A stretch of DNA of 64,000 nucleotides, from positions 1,922,001 to 1,986,000 of the forward strand of contig NZ_CP009962.1 in NCBI RefSeq assembly GCF_000786695.1, read 5' to 3'. Position 1 is the first letter of the stretch; each line of letters opens with the position of its first letter. This DNA is from Collimonas arenae. GTDB lineage: Bacteria > Pseudomonadota > Gammaproteobacteria > Burkholderiales > Burkholderiaceae_D. This document shows, in pieces, positions 17,631 to 27,031 of this stretch. The position numbers and the translations under genes are program-made. The notes below the pieces were generated by a model, which was not told the DNA's origin, did not search any database, and saw nothing but the letters and a program-made list of their open reading frames with translations.

Positions 17631-17885
17631 TTACTTGGCCGGGGCCGGTTGCGCGGCAGGAGAGGCGGCATGTGCGGCAGCAGCCTGGTCGGCGGCCTTT
17701 TTGTTGGCCAGGTGGTGTCCGACGACACAACCTCCTATTGCGCCAACCACGGCGTGATGTCCTGCATAGTGGCCAGCCACGCCACCTACGGCGGCGCCTT
17801 TCAGGCAACCCTTGGCGCTGGCTGCGCCGGTGGTGCCGGCCAGCGCCAGCGCGCATAACATTACAGCAATGCTTTTCGAGTTCAT
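17631..17885 (-). CDS. Small exported glycine-zipper protein
   Basis: 84 residues: signal peptide ending at GAASA (about residue 24), then a glycine/alanine zipper (KGCLKGAAVGGVAGHYAGHHAVVGAIGGCVVGHHL) with two Cys and several His, and an Ala/Pro-rich tail. It resembles the small SlyB/OmpA-like glycine-zipper proteins of the envelope. RBS GGAGA; a terminator lies downstream. Role unknown. Plus-strand frames over the same bases are shadows. Confidence 0.7.
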   Translation of the reverse strand: MNSKSIAVMLCALALAGTTGAASAKGCLKGAAVGGVAGHYAGHHAVVGAIGGCVVGHHLANKKAADQAAAAHAASPAAQPAPAK

Positions 17886-18056
17886 GATGTCTCCTTATTT
17901 CGTCAAGGGTTGATGGCGGCGTTTGCGCCGGTTTTCAACTCATTGTTCAGCTCATTAACGCAAGTGGCCGGGCGGTCGGTTGACAAACTTGTGAAAAACA
18001 TCCGGCAGAAACAATTGTTGATCTTTTGGCGGAATAGATCAAGTGCCGGGGCATAT

Positions 18057-19319
18057 TCACAGCGTCCGCAAAAACTCTATGACGATGTCGGCAAAGGCCT
18101 GCGGTTGTTCGACTGCGCTCAGGTGGGATGCATCCTTGATTACCTGCAGGCGCGCCTGCGGAATTCCGCTGGCAAGCGCTTGCGCCATGGACAGCGGCGT
18201 ACCCTGGTCCAGTTCGCCGGCAATGACCAGCGTCGCCACGGCGATCTGGGGCAAACGCTCGGTGATTTCCACGTTACCGACGGCATGGCAGCAGCCGACA
18301 TAGCCATCGACGTCGGTACTGACAAGACGCTGCCGGAAGCGCGCCACGGCGGCTGCATGCGAAGTCCGGTAGGCATCGTGGAAGTAACGCCCCATGACGG
18401 CGTCGGCGATCGCTTCCAAGCCTTGCTCCCGCACTGTCACGATACGTTCCTGCCAGACAGCCCTTGCTGTATCGGGATAGCTTGACGTGGTATTCGCCAG
18501 CACCAATGCGCTGACGAGGGCGGGATGGCGCAGCGCCAGTTCCTGGCCGACCATGCCGCCCATCGACAACCCGATCCATACTACCGGCCCGCTGTCCAAC
18601 TCACGCAAAAGGCGCGCTGCATCGTCGGCCAGTTCTACAATGGAATACAGAGCAGCCGGGGCGTCTGAACTGCCGTGACCGCGGTGGTCATAGGCGATCA
18701 CGCGGCAATCGGCGGCGAGCTGATTGGCAAGCTTGTCCCACATGCTGAGATCGCAGCCGAGGGCATGGCTGAGCACGACAGTATGGCGCGGCGCTTTTCC
18801 GTGGCGCGGCGCACGCACGGTGTAGTGTAAAGACGGCTTGCTGCCGGTCCTGCCTTGTTTGCCGATGCCGGGATGGCTGCTGGCGGCAGGCGCCGATGGG
18901 ATCGGCGCATAGTCGATTTGCGCGCCGATTTCACTCAAGATTTTCTGTGCATGCGTAAATGCGGTATTGGCGGCAGGGACGCCGGCATAGATCGCTGCTT
19001 GCATCAACACTTCTTTCAACTCATCCGGCGTCAGGCGGTTGCCGTCGTCGCCGAGCAAGGCTGCGCGCGTATGCAGCTCGAACTCTTCCCAGCGGCCAAG
19101 TGCGATAGTGGTGGCCAGCACGATGATGCGGCGGCTTTTATGATCAAGCCCCGGGCGACCCCAGATTTCGTTCCAGGCGAAGCGGGTGATCAGGTGTTGA
19201 AATTCCGCGTTGAAACCGGTGGCGTTGGAGAGTAAACGGTCCACCCAGGCGTCGCCGAGTATCTGGCGGCGATTCGCCAGCCCGCGTTCAAAATCATGGT
19301 CGATCGGATCGTAGCTCAT
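18057..19319 (-). CDS. pcaL: Bifunctional 4-carboxymuconolactone decarboxylase / 3-oxoadipate enol-lactonase
   Basis: 420 residues. Residues about 1-128 are a carboxymuconolactone decarboxylase domain (RRQILGDAWVDRLL, RSRRI-like KSRRIIVLATTIALGRWEEFELHTRAAL, QAAIYAGVPAANTAF). A Pro/Ser/Ala linker (about 129-150) leads to an alpha/beta hydrolase (about 155-420) with the nucleophile in IGLSMGGMVG, an Asp in AGELDQGTP and a His in DASHLSAVEQP. It turns 4-carboxymuconolactone into 3-oxoadipate in two steps. The order PcaC-PcaD is the reverse of what I recall for actinobacterial PcaL. Its start overlaps the pcaB stop by 4 bp. Confidence 0.88.
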   Translation of the reverse strand: MSYDPIDHDFERGLANRRQILGDAWVDRLLSNATGFNAEFQHLITRFAWNEIWGRPGLDHKSRRIIVLATTIALGRWEEFELHTRAALLGDDGNRLTPDELKEVLMQAAIYAGVPAANTAFTHAQKILSEIGAQIDYAPIPSAPAASSHPGIGKQGRTGSKPSLHYTVRAPRHGKAPRHTVVLSHALGCDLSMWDKLANQLAADCRVIAYDHRGHGSSDAPAALYSIVELADDAARLLRELDSGPVVWIGLSMGGMVGQELALRHPALVSALVLANTTSSYPDTARAVWQERIVTVREQGLEAIADAVMGRYFHDAYRTSHAAAVARFRQRLVSTDVDGYVGCCHAVGNVEITERLPQIAVATLVIAGELDQGTPLSMAQALASGIPQARLQVIKDASHLSAVEQPQAFADIVIEFLRTL

Positions 19320-20737
19320 TGAGACACCTCGGTATTGGAAGGGATGGGATTTTCTGCGCGCAGTTCCAGCGCCGCAGCGGCTTCTTGCAAGTCGTGTAAC
19401 TGCTGGTGCGCCAGACGCTCGGCTGCGGCGGTGGCGGTGACAGGATCGAATAGCGTTTGCAGGTGAGCCAGGTCGGTTTTATCGCGCAGGTCGGGATCTT
19501 TCCTGATGGCCGCAATCGTCAGCGTTGCCAAGTCCTGGCCGCTTGCCATCACCTGCTGCGTGAGTTCTTCCATCATTGCATGCGCTTGCGGACGGCCGAT
19601 CGCCGAAGCCAGATAGGCTGCCACTGCCTCGGCGAAGATCAGTCCACGCAAGCCATTGATATTTTCCAGCATGCGGGCGCTGTCCACATGCAGGCCCGCC
19701 ATGGCTTCATCCAGCGCACACAAGGCGCCATGGGTACTCAGGAATAGCGCTGGCCATTCCGCCAGTTCGGCTTGCCAGTTGCCGAGCCCACGCTCGTGCT
19801 GCTGGCCCATGCTGGCCAGCAGCGCCGCTGCGTGCTGCGGCGTACGGGTCGCCGCAGCCAGCGCGATCATGGCGGAAACCGGATTGCGCTTGTGCGGCAT
19901 CGCGGACGAGCCGCCGCGGCCGTTGCCTGAAGGTTCAGCCAGTTCGCCGATCTCGCCTTGCGCCATCAGGCTGAGGTCGGTGGCGATCTTCCCCAGGCTG
20001 CCAGCCAGCACCGCGATTTCCAGGCCGAGCCTCACCCATTCATCGCGCTGGGTATGCCAGGCGCCATGTTCTGCTGCACCTAGTCCAAGATTTTGCGCAA
20101 CCCTGCGCGCCACGGCCGGACCTTGCGCACCCATCACCGCCAAGGTGCCGACTGCGCCGCCAAGCTGTACGCGCAGGGCGCGCGCGGCAACGGTGCGTAA
20201 TTGCAGTCGCGACCGCAATAACGGCGCAGTCCAGTTCAACAATTTGAAACCGAAGCTGGTGACCTGCGCCGGTTGCATCAAGGTGCGCGCCAGCACTGGC
20301 GTCGCCAGATGTTGCCCGGCCAGATGCAACAGTTGGTTGATCAAGCTTTGCAAGCGCTGATCCAGCAATGCCAGCGCCTTGCCGGTGGCGAGCGCCATGG
20401 CGCTGTCGATCACGTCCTGGCTGGTGCTGCCCCAGTGCACGTAGTTGGCGGATTCTGGATTGAACAACGCGACCGTCTTGGTCAGTTCCTTGACCAGCGG
20501 GATCGCCAGACTGCCTGCGCGGCGGCTGGCATTGACCAGCGCTGGTATATCGTACAACTGCGCATTGCAGACGCTGGCGATAGCGCGCGCCGCGGTGTCG
20601 GGAATCATGCCTTCGGCGGCCTGCGCGCGCGCCAGCGCTTCTTCAAAGCGGAACATGCCTTGTACGATTTCGGTGTCGTCGAAGACGGCGATCATCTCCG
20701 GCGTGGTCAGGAAACTGTCGAAAATCGAAACGCTCAC
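19316..20737 (-). CDS. pcaB: 3-Carboxy-cis,cis-muconate cycloisomerase
   Basis: 473 residues of the fumarase/aspartase superfamily. The signature loop GGSSAMPHKRNPVSAM is complete; the N-terminus has DTEIVQGMFRFEEALARAQAAEGMIP, and YVHWGSTSQDVIDSAMAL matches the active-site region. It converts 3-carboxymuconate, the ring-cleavage product of protocatechuate dioxygenase, to 4-carboxymuconolactone. The C-terminal 110 residues are the usual PcaB-type extension. In operon after pcaG (21 bp gap) and before pcaL (overlap). Confidence 0.92.
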   Translation of the reverse strand: MSVSIFDSFLTTPEMIAVFDDTEIVQGMFRFEEALARAQAAEGMIPDTAARAIASVCNAQLYDIPALVNASRRAGSLAIPLVKELTKTVALFNPESANYVHWGSTSQDVIDSAMALATGKALALLDQRLQSLINQLLHLAGQHLATPVLARTLMQPAQVTSFGFKLLNWTAPLLRSRLQLRTVAARALRVQLGGAVGTLAVMGAQGPAVARRVAQNLGLGAAEHGAWHTQRDEWVRLGLEIAVLAGSLGKIATDLSLMAQGEIGELAEPSGNGRGGSSAMPHKRNPVSAMIALAAATRTPQHAAALLASMGQQHERGLGNWQAELAEWPALFLSTHGALCALDEAMAGLHVDSARMLENINGLRGLIFAEAVAAYLASAIGRPQAHAMMEELTQQVMASGQDLATLTIAAIRKDPDLRDKTDLAHLQTLFDPVTATAAAERLAHQQLHDLQEAAAALELRAENPIPSNTEVSQ

Positions 20738-20758
20738 AGAGCCTCCGTTGTTGTGCGC

Positions 20759-21277
20759 TCAAGCATAATCGAAGAACACGGTTTCCTGCTCGCCTTGCAG
20801 CCGGATATCCCAGCGATACTGGCCTTGCGCCTGTTTATGTGCAATCAGCGTACCGCGACGTTCGGCGGGGACTTGCAGCAGGATTTCGGATTGCGCCAGG
20901 CCGGGATCGTCCTGCAGGAACACGGCGCAGAACTGGTGCCTGGTCAGCCCACGCGCGAACACGGTGACGAACATTACCGGCTTTCCGCTGACAGGGGCGG
21001 CCGGCAACGAGACCTCAATGCTGAAAGCGCCGTCGTCATCACTGGGTACGCGGCGAAAACCGGGAATCGCTTGCGCCTGTTCGGCGGCAACGGCGTCCGG
21101 CAACCAGGCTTCGATGATGGCGTCGTTGATGGGTGTGCCGTCGCCATCGTAGATGACGCCACTGACGACGATGGTTGCTGCGCTGCCGTGCAATGTGGCG
21201 GTAGCGTCGAAAGCCCAGCGCCAGGCTTCATGCGGAAATGGGCCGACGGTTTGCGAGGTGGTGATATTGCTGCTCAT
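20759..21277 (-). CDS. pcaG: Protocatechuate 3,4-dioxygenase, alpha subunit
   Basis: 172 residues. Typical start TTSQTVGPFPHEAW and the intradiol dioxygenase beta-sandwich (VSGVIYDGDGTPINDAIIEAWLPDA, FVTVFARGLTRHQFCAVFL). As usual for the alpha subunit it lacks the iron-binding His pair, which the beta chain supplies. It forms the (alpha-beta-Fe) oligomer with PcaH, and the gene starts 11 bp after pcaH. Confidence 0.92.
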   Translation of the reverse strand: MSSNITTSQTVGPFPHEAWRWAFDATATLHGSAATIVVSGVIYDGDGTPINDAIIEAWLPDAVAAEQAQAIPGFRRVPSDDDGAFSIEVSLPAAPVSGKPVMFVTVFARGLTRHQFCAVFLQDDPGLAQSEILLQVPAERRGTLIAHKQAQGQYRWDIRLQGEQETVFFDYA

Positions 21278-21288
21278 GTCGTTGCTCC

Positions 21289-21981
21289 TTAAAGACCCAT
21301 GGGCGTGGCATTGCGGCCGCGCAAGACGATGTCGAATTCATAGCCGAGCATCTGGTCTCCAACGGTTTGTTCCATGCTGAAGCGCGAGATCAGGCGCTGG
21401 CGCGCAGCCTGGTCGGGAATGCTCTGGAAGATCGGATCGTAGTCGAATAGGGGATCGCTGGGAAAATACATCTGGGTCACCAGGCGTTGCGCATAGACAT
21501 TGCCGAACAGGGAGAAATGGATATGCGCCGGCCGCCATGCTTTGTCATGATTACCCCAAGGATAAGGACCCGGCTTGATGGTGACGAAACGGTAGCGGCC
21601 GTCATCGCCGGTCAGCATCTTGCCGAGGCCGTAGAAATTAGGATCGAGCGGCGCGTCATGCTGGTCGCGCTTGTGCCAATAGCGGCCCGCGGCATTGCAT
21701 TGCCAGACTTCCAGCAATGAGTTGCGGACCGGCTTGCCATCTTCATCGAGCACGCGACCGCTGACGACGATTTTTTCACCAATAGGCTGCCCCTGGCCTT
21801 GTGCGGTCAGGTCCATATCGTGCGGCAGCAGCAGGCTGGCGTGCATCGCCAGATTGGTTTGCACGGCATCGGCGCTGTGGATGCGTAGCGCCGGCTGGGT
21901 CGGGCCGCGCTTGACGGTGGAACGGTAGGGTGGGTAAATCAATTCCGGATAGACGCCGCTGGCGATGGTGTCGAATTTCAC
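21289..21981 (-). CDS. pcaH: Protocatechuate 3,4-dioxygenase, beta (iron) subunit
   Basis: Fe(III) intradiol dioxygenase that opens protocatechuate between the hydroxyls. All iron ligands are visible: Tyr in GRYWHKR, Tyr in IKPGPYPWG, and the His pair in RPAHIHFSLFG. The frame opens at an ATG at 22011, but that ATG has no ribosome site and abuts the operator at 22013-22031. The GTG at 21981 lies seven bases after AAGGAA, so I take it as the start (230 residues). First gene of the pcaHGBL operon. Confidence 0.92.
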   Translation of the reverse strand: MKFDTIASGVYPELIYPPYRSTVKRGPTQPALRIHSADAVQTNLAMHASLLLPHDMDLTAQGQGQPIGEKIVVSGRVLDEDGKPVRNSLLEVWQCNAAGRYWHKRDQHDAPLDPNFYGLGKMLTGDDGRYRFVTIKPGPYPWGNHDKAWRPAHIHFSLFGNVYAQRLVTQMYFPSDPLFDYDPIFQSIPDQAARQRLISRFSMEQTVGDQMLGYEFDIVLRGRNATPMGL

Positions 21982-22012
21982 GAAGGCATTCCTTGTTGGT
22001 TGGCGGTGCATG

Positions 22013-22031
22013 TTGTGCGTTATTCGCGCAA
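22013..22031. promoter_or_regulatory. PcaR/PcaU-type operator 1 (pcaH side)
   Basis: TTGTGCGTTATTCGCGCAA: an imperfect dyad (TTGxGCG ... CGCxCAA). It agrees with operator 2 at 16 of 19 positions, and sits just upstream of the pcaH start. Confidence 0.65.
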
Positions 22032-22124
22032 ATGCTTGTTTCGTTAGCTGGTGAGACTATGATAGGTAATGAAAAATGAGCGATCAAGCCGTGGAATGTC
22101 GGCTGTAATCGCATAACGCCCTTG

Positions 22125-22143
22125 TTGTGCGATAATCGCCCAA
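22125..22143. promoter_or_regulatory. PcaR/PcaU-type operator 2 (pcaR side)
   Basis: TTGTGCGATAATCGCCCAA. Its core differs at two of 15 bases from the P. putida PcaR box as I remember it (GTTCGATAATCGCAC). A degraded inverted half-site, TAATCGCATAAC, lies just upstream (22107-22118), giving palindrome-plus-repeat architecture like that described for PcaU. It lies 17 bp before the IclR start codon, so autoregulation is likely. Confidence 0.7.
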
Positions 22144-22159
22144 AATCCAGTTTTATTCT

Positions 22160-22972
22160 ATGACCACTCGTCTTCCTGCTGATATGCCACCTGAAACTGA
22201 CTTGCCAGAGGCTGAAGGGCCATTAAAGCGCGACTTGATTGCCGGCCTGGAAAAGGGCTTGCAGGTGATCGAAGCCTTCGATCAGGAACGTTCGCGCCTC
22301 ACCATCAGCGAAGTCGCGCAACGCACCGGCCTGACTCGCGCCGCTGCGCGCCGATACCTGATTACCCTGGCGCATCTGGGCTATGTCCGTCACGAGCAGA
22401 AACTGTTTTCGCTGACACCCAAGGTGCTGCGCTTGGGGCAATCCTATCTGCACTCAGCGCGTTTGCCGCGCATCGTGCAGCCCTTGCTGTATCGCCTGGC
22501 TTATTCGCTGGAAGAGGCGGCTTCCGCCGGCGTGCTGGATCATGACGAGCTGGTGTGCGTGGCTGCGGTAAGCGCCGGGCGCGTGGTGTCGGCGACCTTG
22601 CAGCCGGGGACCCGGGTGCCGGCGTTTTGCACCGCCAACGGCCGGGTGCTGCTGGCCAGCCTGCCGCAGCAGGAAATCGAAGCCTTGCTGGCGCGTCTGC
22701 AGCCTGAGCAGATCACCTCTTTCACCATCGTCAACAAGGAAAGGTTATTGCTGGAAGTGGCGCGCACCCGTGCCCAGGGTTACGCGATAGTCGACCAGGA
22801 ACTGGAACTTGGCTTGCGGACAATTGCCGTGCCGTTGCGTAACTTCCGTGGCGATACCGTGGCGGCGATGAATATCAGCGTGCATGCCGCGCGCATGCCG
22901 GTCGAGGAAATCATCGAACGCTGCTTGCCGCCCTTGCTAAAAGCACAGGTTGAGCTGGCGGCTTTACTCTAG
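22160..22972 (+). CDS. pcaR: IclR-family regulator of protocatechuate catabolism (PcaR/PcaU/PobR type)
   Basis: 270 residues. IclR winged HTH (SLEKGLQVIEAF-like GLEKGLQVIEAFDQERSRLTISEVAQRTGLTRAAARRYLITL) followed by the GAF-like IclR effector domain (SYLHSARLPRIVQPLLYRLA, RVLLASLPQQEIEALL, AAMNISVHAARM). The RxLxxL HTH and 'LGQSYL' region are those of the PcaR/PcaU/PobR subgroup, which bind protocatechuate, 4-hydroxybenzoate or 3-oxoadipate. Divergent from pcaH with two operators between them. Effector unknown. Confidence 0.85.
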   Translation: MTTRLPADMPPETDLPEAEGPLKRDLIAGLEKGLQVIEAFDQERSRLTISEVAQRTGLTRAAARRYLITLAHLGYVRHEQKLFSLTPKVLRLGQSYLHSARLPRIVQPLLYRLAYSLEEAASAGVLDHDELVCVAAVSAGRVVSATLQPGTRVPAFCTANGRVLLASLPQQEIEALLARLQPEQITSFTIVNKERLLLEVARTRAQGYAIVDQELELGLRTIAVPLRNFRGDTVAAMNISVHAARMPVEEIIERCLPPLLKAQVELAALL

Positions 22973-23283
22973 ATTGTCAGGCTTGAAGACGATATCAAAC
23001 GTGTTTTGCAGACTAGCGTCGGCAAAGCCTGTCCCGGCACGTTGATCTTGCGGAAAGCCGCACGAGCCCGGCGCAAAATTCCGGATTTTCGCAAATGACG
23101 GACAACGGCAACGGAAAGAAGCAAAGCAAATCAGCATCTTGCAGCATTTGGTGCGTGTCCCTTTGGTTGGCACGATGTCTGCTACATGCCGCCTTGGGGT
23201 AAGTCTAAAAGAAGAAGTCCATGCTGACCCCATCGTTTGCAAATTTGCAAGTCGTTTCAGTGAGCACACAATCAGGAGACCTC
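22973..23283. other. 311-bp region before the asparaginase, nothing firm
   Basis: It presumably holds the asparaginase promoter and leader. I see no clear operator or terminator. A minus-strand frame at 22964-23269 has neither ribosome site nor protein-like sequence. Confidence 0.4.
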
Positions 23284-24393
23284 ATGAGCACCCTCGAAAA
23301 TCAACAGCCGGATAACTCGATAACTGCATTGCGCCGCATGGCGAAGCCGATGCGTCCCATTCTGGCTCTGCTGGCATGTTGTCTTGTATCCGGCGCAGCG
23401 CTGGCGCAAGGCAAGCCCGTCGTACAGTTCATCGCTACCGGCGGCACCATTGCCATGAAAGTCGATCCCGTGACAAAGGGAGTCGTCCCTGCAATTTCTG
23501 GCGACGACCTGATGAAAACCGTGCCCGATGCGGCCAAGTACGCAACCATCGAGGTCAACAATTTCTCCAACATGTCGGCCAACTACGTCGAGCCGAAATG
23601 GTGGTCGCGCCTGACCAAGGCGGTCGATGACGCCCTTGCCAGGCAAGAAGTGTCGGGTGTGGTGATTTCACAAGGCACGGACACGATGGAAGAGACTGCC
23701 TATTGGCTCGACCTGACAGTCAAGTCCGATAAACCCGTTGTATTGATTGGCGCCCAGCGCAACGCGTCGGAGTCTGACTTCGACGGGCCGCGCAACCTGC
23801 TCAACGCAATTCGTATTGCCACTAGCCCCGACGCCAAAGGCAAAGGTGTGATGGTGGCAATGAACAATCAGATCAACGCTGCGCGCAGCGTGACCAAAAC
23901 CCATACCGGCGACGTGGAGACATTCAAGTCCGGCGATTTCGGTTTCCTGGGTGAAGTGTGGGATGACAAGGTGGTATTTTCACGTACGCCGTTGCGTCGT
24001 CAGCACATCGACATTGGCTCGGGCGACATGCCGCGCGTAGAAATCTTGCCTATGTTTGGCGGCGCCGACGGAGCGTTGATGCGCTACGCGGTAGACCAAG
24101 GCGCGAAGGGCATTGTGGTGCAGGCCGTAGGCATGGGAAACATGAATGTTTCCATGTTCGACGCAGTGAAATATGCCTTGTCCAAGAATGTTCCTGTGGT
24201 TATCTCGACGCGTGTGTATAACGGACGCACCATACCGCTATACGGTTTTCCTGGTGGCGGCAAGACGACCTTTGATGCCGGTGCCGTGATGGCAGGTGAT
24301 CTGAGTTCGCAAAAGGCGCGCCTGCTCCTCATGTTGTTGCTGCACGAGGGAAAAACCAGCAAAAGCGAACTGCAGGCCGCGTTCGACCGTTAA
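23284..24393 (+). CDS. Periplasmic type II asparaginase / glutaminase-asparaginase
   Basis: 369 residues; ATG at 23284 with RBS AGGAG (the frame opens at 23221). A signal peptide of about 40 residues ends at GAALAQ. Both asparaginase signatures are present: IATGGTIAMK (first catalytic Thr) and ISQGTDTMEETAYWL (second Thr, Asp), plus the lysine in NASESDFDGPRNL nearby. It hydrolyses L-Asn and often L-Gln to the acids and ammonia. It is a single gene between the pca and pob units with no obvious functional link. Confidence 0.9.
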   Translation: MSTLENQQPDNSITALRRMAKPMRPILALLACCLVSGAALAQGKPVVQFIATGGTIAMKVDPVTKGVVPAISGDDLMKTVPDAAKYATIEVNNFSNMSANYVEPKWWSRLTKAVDDALARQEVSGVVISQGTDTMEETAYWLDLTVKSDKPVVLIGAQRNASESDFDGPRNLLNAIRIATSPDAKGKGVMVAMNNQINAARSVTKTHTGDVETFKSGDFGFLGEVWDDKVVFSRTPLRRQHIDIGSGDMPRVEILPMFGGADGALMRYAVDQGAKGIVVQAVGMGNMNVSMFDAVKYALSKNVPVVISTRVYNGRTIPLYGFPGGGKTTFDAGAVMAGDLSSQKARLLLMLLLHEGKTSKSELQAAFDR

Positions 24394-24508
24394 GCGGGAG
24401 TGGTTGGCAGGTTGGTGGCTGGCCGCCAACCTTTGTCTGCATCCGAGTCTCTGATCCAGCGGTGGGAAAGCCCAAGCTGTCGCGAAATTTTTACCCTTCG
24501 TACAGACT

Positions 24509-25429
24509 TTATTGGCCATTATCAGTAGCCTGCTGCCGGAATTGTTTCGGCGTCATCCCGGTATATCGCTTGAACGCGCGGCTGAAATATGCCGGATCCT
24601 GGAATCCCAATTCGTAGGCAATGCTGGCCACGCCTGACGGTACGTAGGTCAGCTTGCGCCTGGCTTCCAGCATCAGGCGTTGCTGGATCATGTCGAACGC
24701 CGATTTGCCGGTGAGCCTGAGGCACAGACGGTTCAGGCGGCTTTCGCTGACGTGCAAGCGGTCAGCAAAGCGGCTGACTTGCCACTGCTCCTTGTAATGC
24801 TCTTCAACCGCAGCCCGAAAACGGCTGAACAGTTCGAAATCGTGACGGCCGGTACGGTCCGCCGAGCGGTGATCGGAATGCAGGCGTACCAGCAGCAACA
24901 GCACGCTACGCGCCAGCCATTCCAGCATCAGCGTATGTCCCTCACGCGGCCAGGATGCTTCCGTCATCAATTGCCGCAACAGGGCTTCAATCCGTTGCCG
25001 GGTCTCGTCGCTGGCGCTCAGATCGAGCGCCAGCGGTTCGACAAAGATGGTGGAAAACATCGCAGCATGGGCGCCGCTTTCGTCGCCAAACAGCAGATTC
25101 TGGTCTACCGTCAAGACAAAGCCTTGTGCTTCTTTCGAGAAATCGAAGCCATGCGCCACCGAAGGATGGATGGTGATGACCACAGGCCCCTCGCATTCCC
25201 AGAGCGCGGTGTCGATCTCGGCGCGTACCTCGCCGGCGAATAAAAACAGGATCTGGAACAGGCCCGGGTGGGTGTGGTTCTGGATATGCCAGTCGTGCAG
25301 CCGGCTACGGGTTTCTATCAATTCGATATGGACGAATTCAGCGTTCGTTATCGCCGTGTTTTCCCCATACAAAGCGAACTGCGGGATGTCTCTTGCTGCG
25401 GCTTCTTTTAGTGGCTGGCGGGCGCGCAT
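24509..25429 (-). CDS. pobR: AraC-family regulator, probable activator of pobA
   Basis: 306 residues from the ATG at 25429, which has AAGGA six bases upstream; the longer frame runs into pobA and is rejected. N-terminal cupin (HIQNHTHPGLFQILFLFAGE, GPVVITIHPSVAHGF) and two C-terminal HTH motifs (VSRFADRLHVSESRLNRLCLRLTG; GVASIAYELGFQDPAYFSRAFKRYTGMTPKQFR). Divergent from pobA with 136 bp between starts, the arrangement of the AraC-type PobR/PobC activators that respond to 4-hydroxybenzoate. Confidence 0.85.
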   Translation of the reverse strand: MRARQPLKEAAARDIPQFALYGENTAITNAEFVHIELIETRSRLHDWHIQNHTHPGLFQILFLFAGEVRAEIDTALWECEGPVVITIHPSVAHGFDFSKEAQGFVLTVDQNLLFGDESGAHAAMFSTIFVEPLALDLSASDETRQRIEALLRQLMTEASWPREGHTLMLEWLARSVLLLLVRLHSDHRSADRTGRHDFELFSRFRAAVEEHYKEQWQVSRFADRLHVSESRLNRLCLRLTGKSAFDMIQQRLMLEARRKLTYVPSGVASIAYELGFQDPAYFSRAFKRYTGMTPKQFRQQATDNGQ

Positions 25430-25550
25430 ATCTTGTCCTTGTGAAAAGGTGTCTGTCAAAATAGTACAAGTTTTTCTCCCTTTCATCCATTTTTTACCAA
25501 GCCTGCCTGGACTAGGATTTATAGCCAGCAGGGATTTAAAAAATTGATAA

Positions 25551-26735
<1,185 letters not shown>

Positions 26736-26751
26736 AACAGGAGTGTTTTGG

Positions 26752-26782
26752 GCGTTTATCGCACAGATTGTGCGATAAACGC
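26752..26782. promoter_or_regulatory. Perfect 14-bp dyad carrying the PcaR half-site, upstream of pcaK
   Basis: GCGTTTATCGCACA and TGTGCGATAAACGC separated by GAT. The half TGTGCGATAA is identical to that in pca operator 2. It starts 17 bp after the pobA stop and could be taken for a terminator, but no T-run follows. The shared half-site argues for an operator controlling the transporter transcript. Confidence 0.6.
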
Positions 26783-26956
26783 TTGCCGCGCAACATCGCC
26801 GTCTTGATGCGCGCATGGGCAAGCCCTAGTATTCAGCAAACCGGAGGCACGCAAGGATTTGTGCGGGACATACCGGTTATAAAAAGCGGCGTTGAAGCAC
26901 AAGCGGTCAGCTTCGGCGGCGTAAATATAAGAATAGGACATTCAGGAGACAACGTA

Positions 26957-27031
26957 ATGCGCACCACCATGTGTTCGCGACAGCTTCGTGTCGTTTGCAT
27001 CTTTCACTTACTCTCCGGGAGCGCGACATGA
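26957..27031 (+). CDS. Possible 24-residue leader peptide of pcaK
   Basis: ATG eight bases after AGGAG; reads MRTTMCSRQLRVVCIFHLLSG to a TGA that overlaps the transporter ATG (ATGA). The tight coupling suggests translation of the peptide feeds ribosomes into pcaK. It may only be a coupling device; no function is claimed for the peptide. Confidence 0.4.
   Translation: MRTTMCSRQLRVVCIFHLLSGSAT

Noticed and set aside
22964..23269. 101-codon minus-strand frame before the asparaginase gene
   Set aside because: No ribosome site, overlaps both neighbours, composition unlike a protein.
24393..24440. Hairpin GGTTGGTGGC/GCCGCCAACC after the asparaginase
   Set aside because: Two-base nominal loop and only three T after it; too weak to call a terminator.
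26752..26782. Hairpin after pobA as an intrinsic terminator
   Set aside because: No T-run on either strand and its half-site matches the pca operator; kept as an operator candidate.
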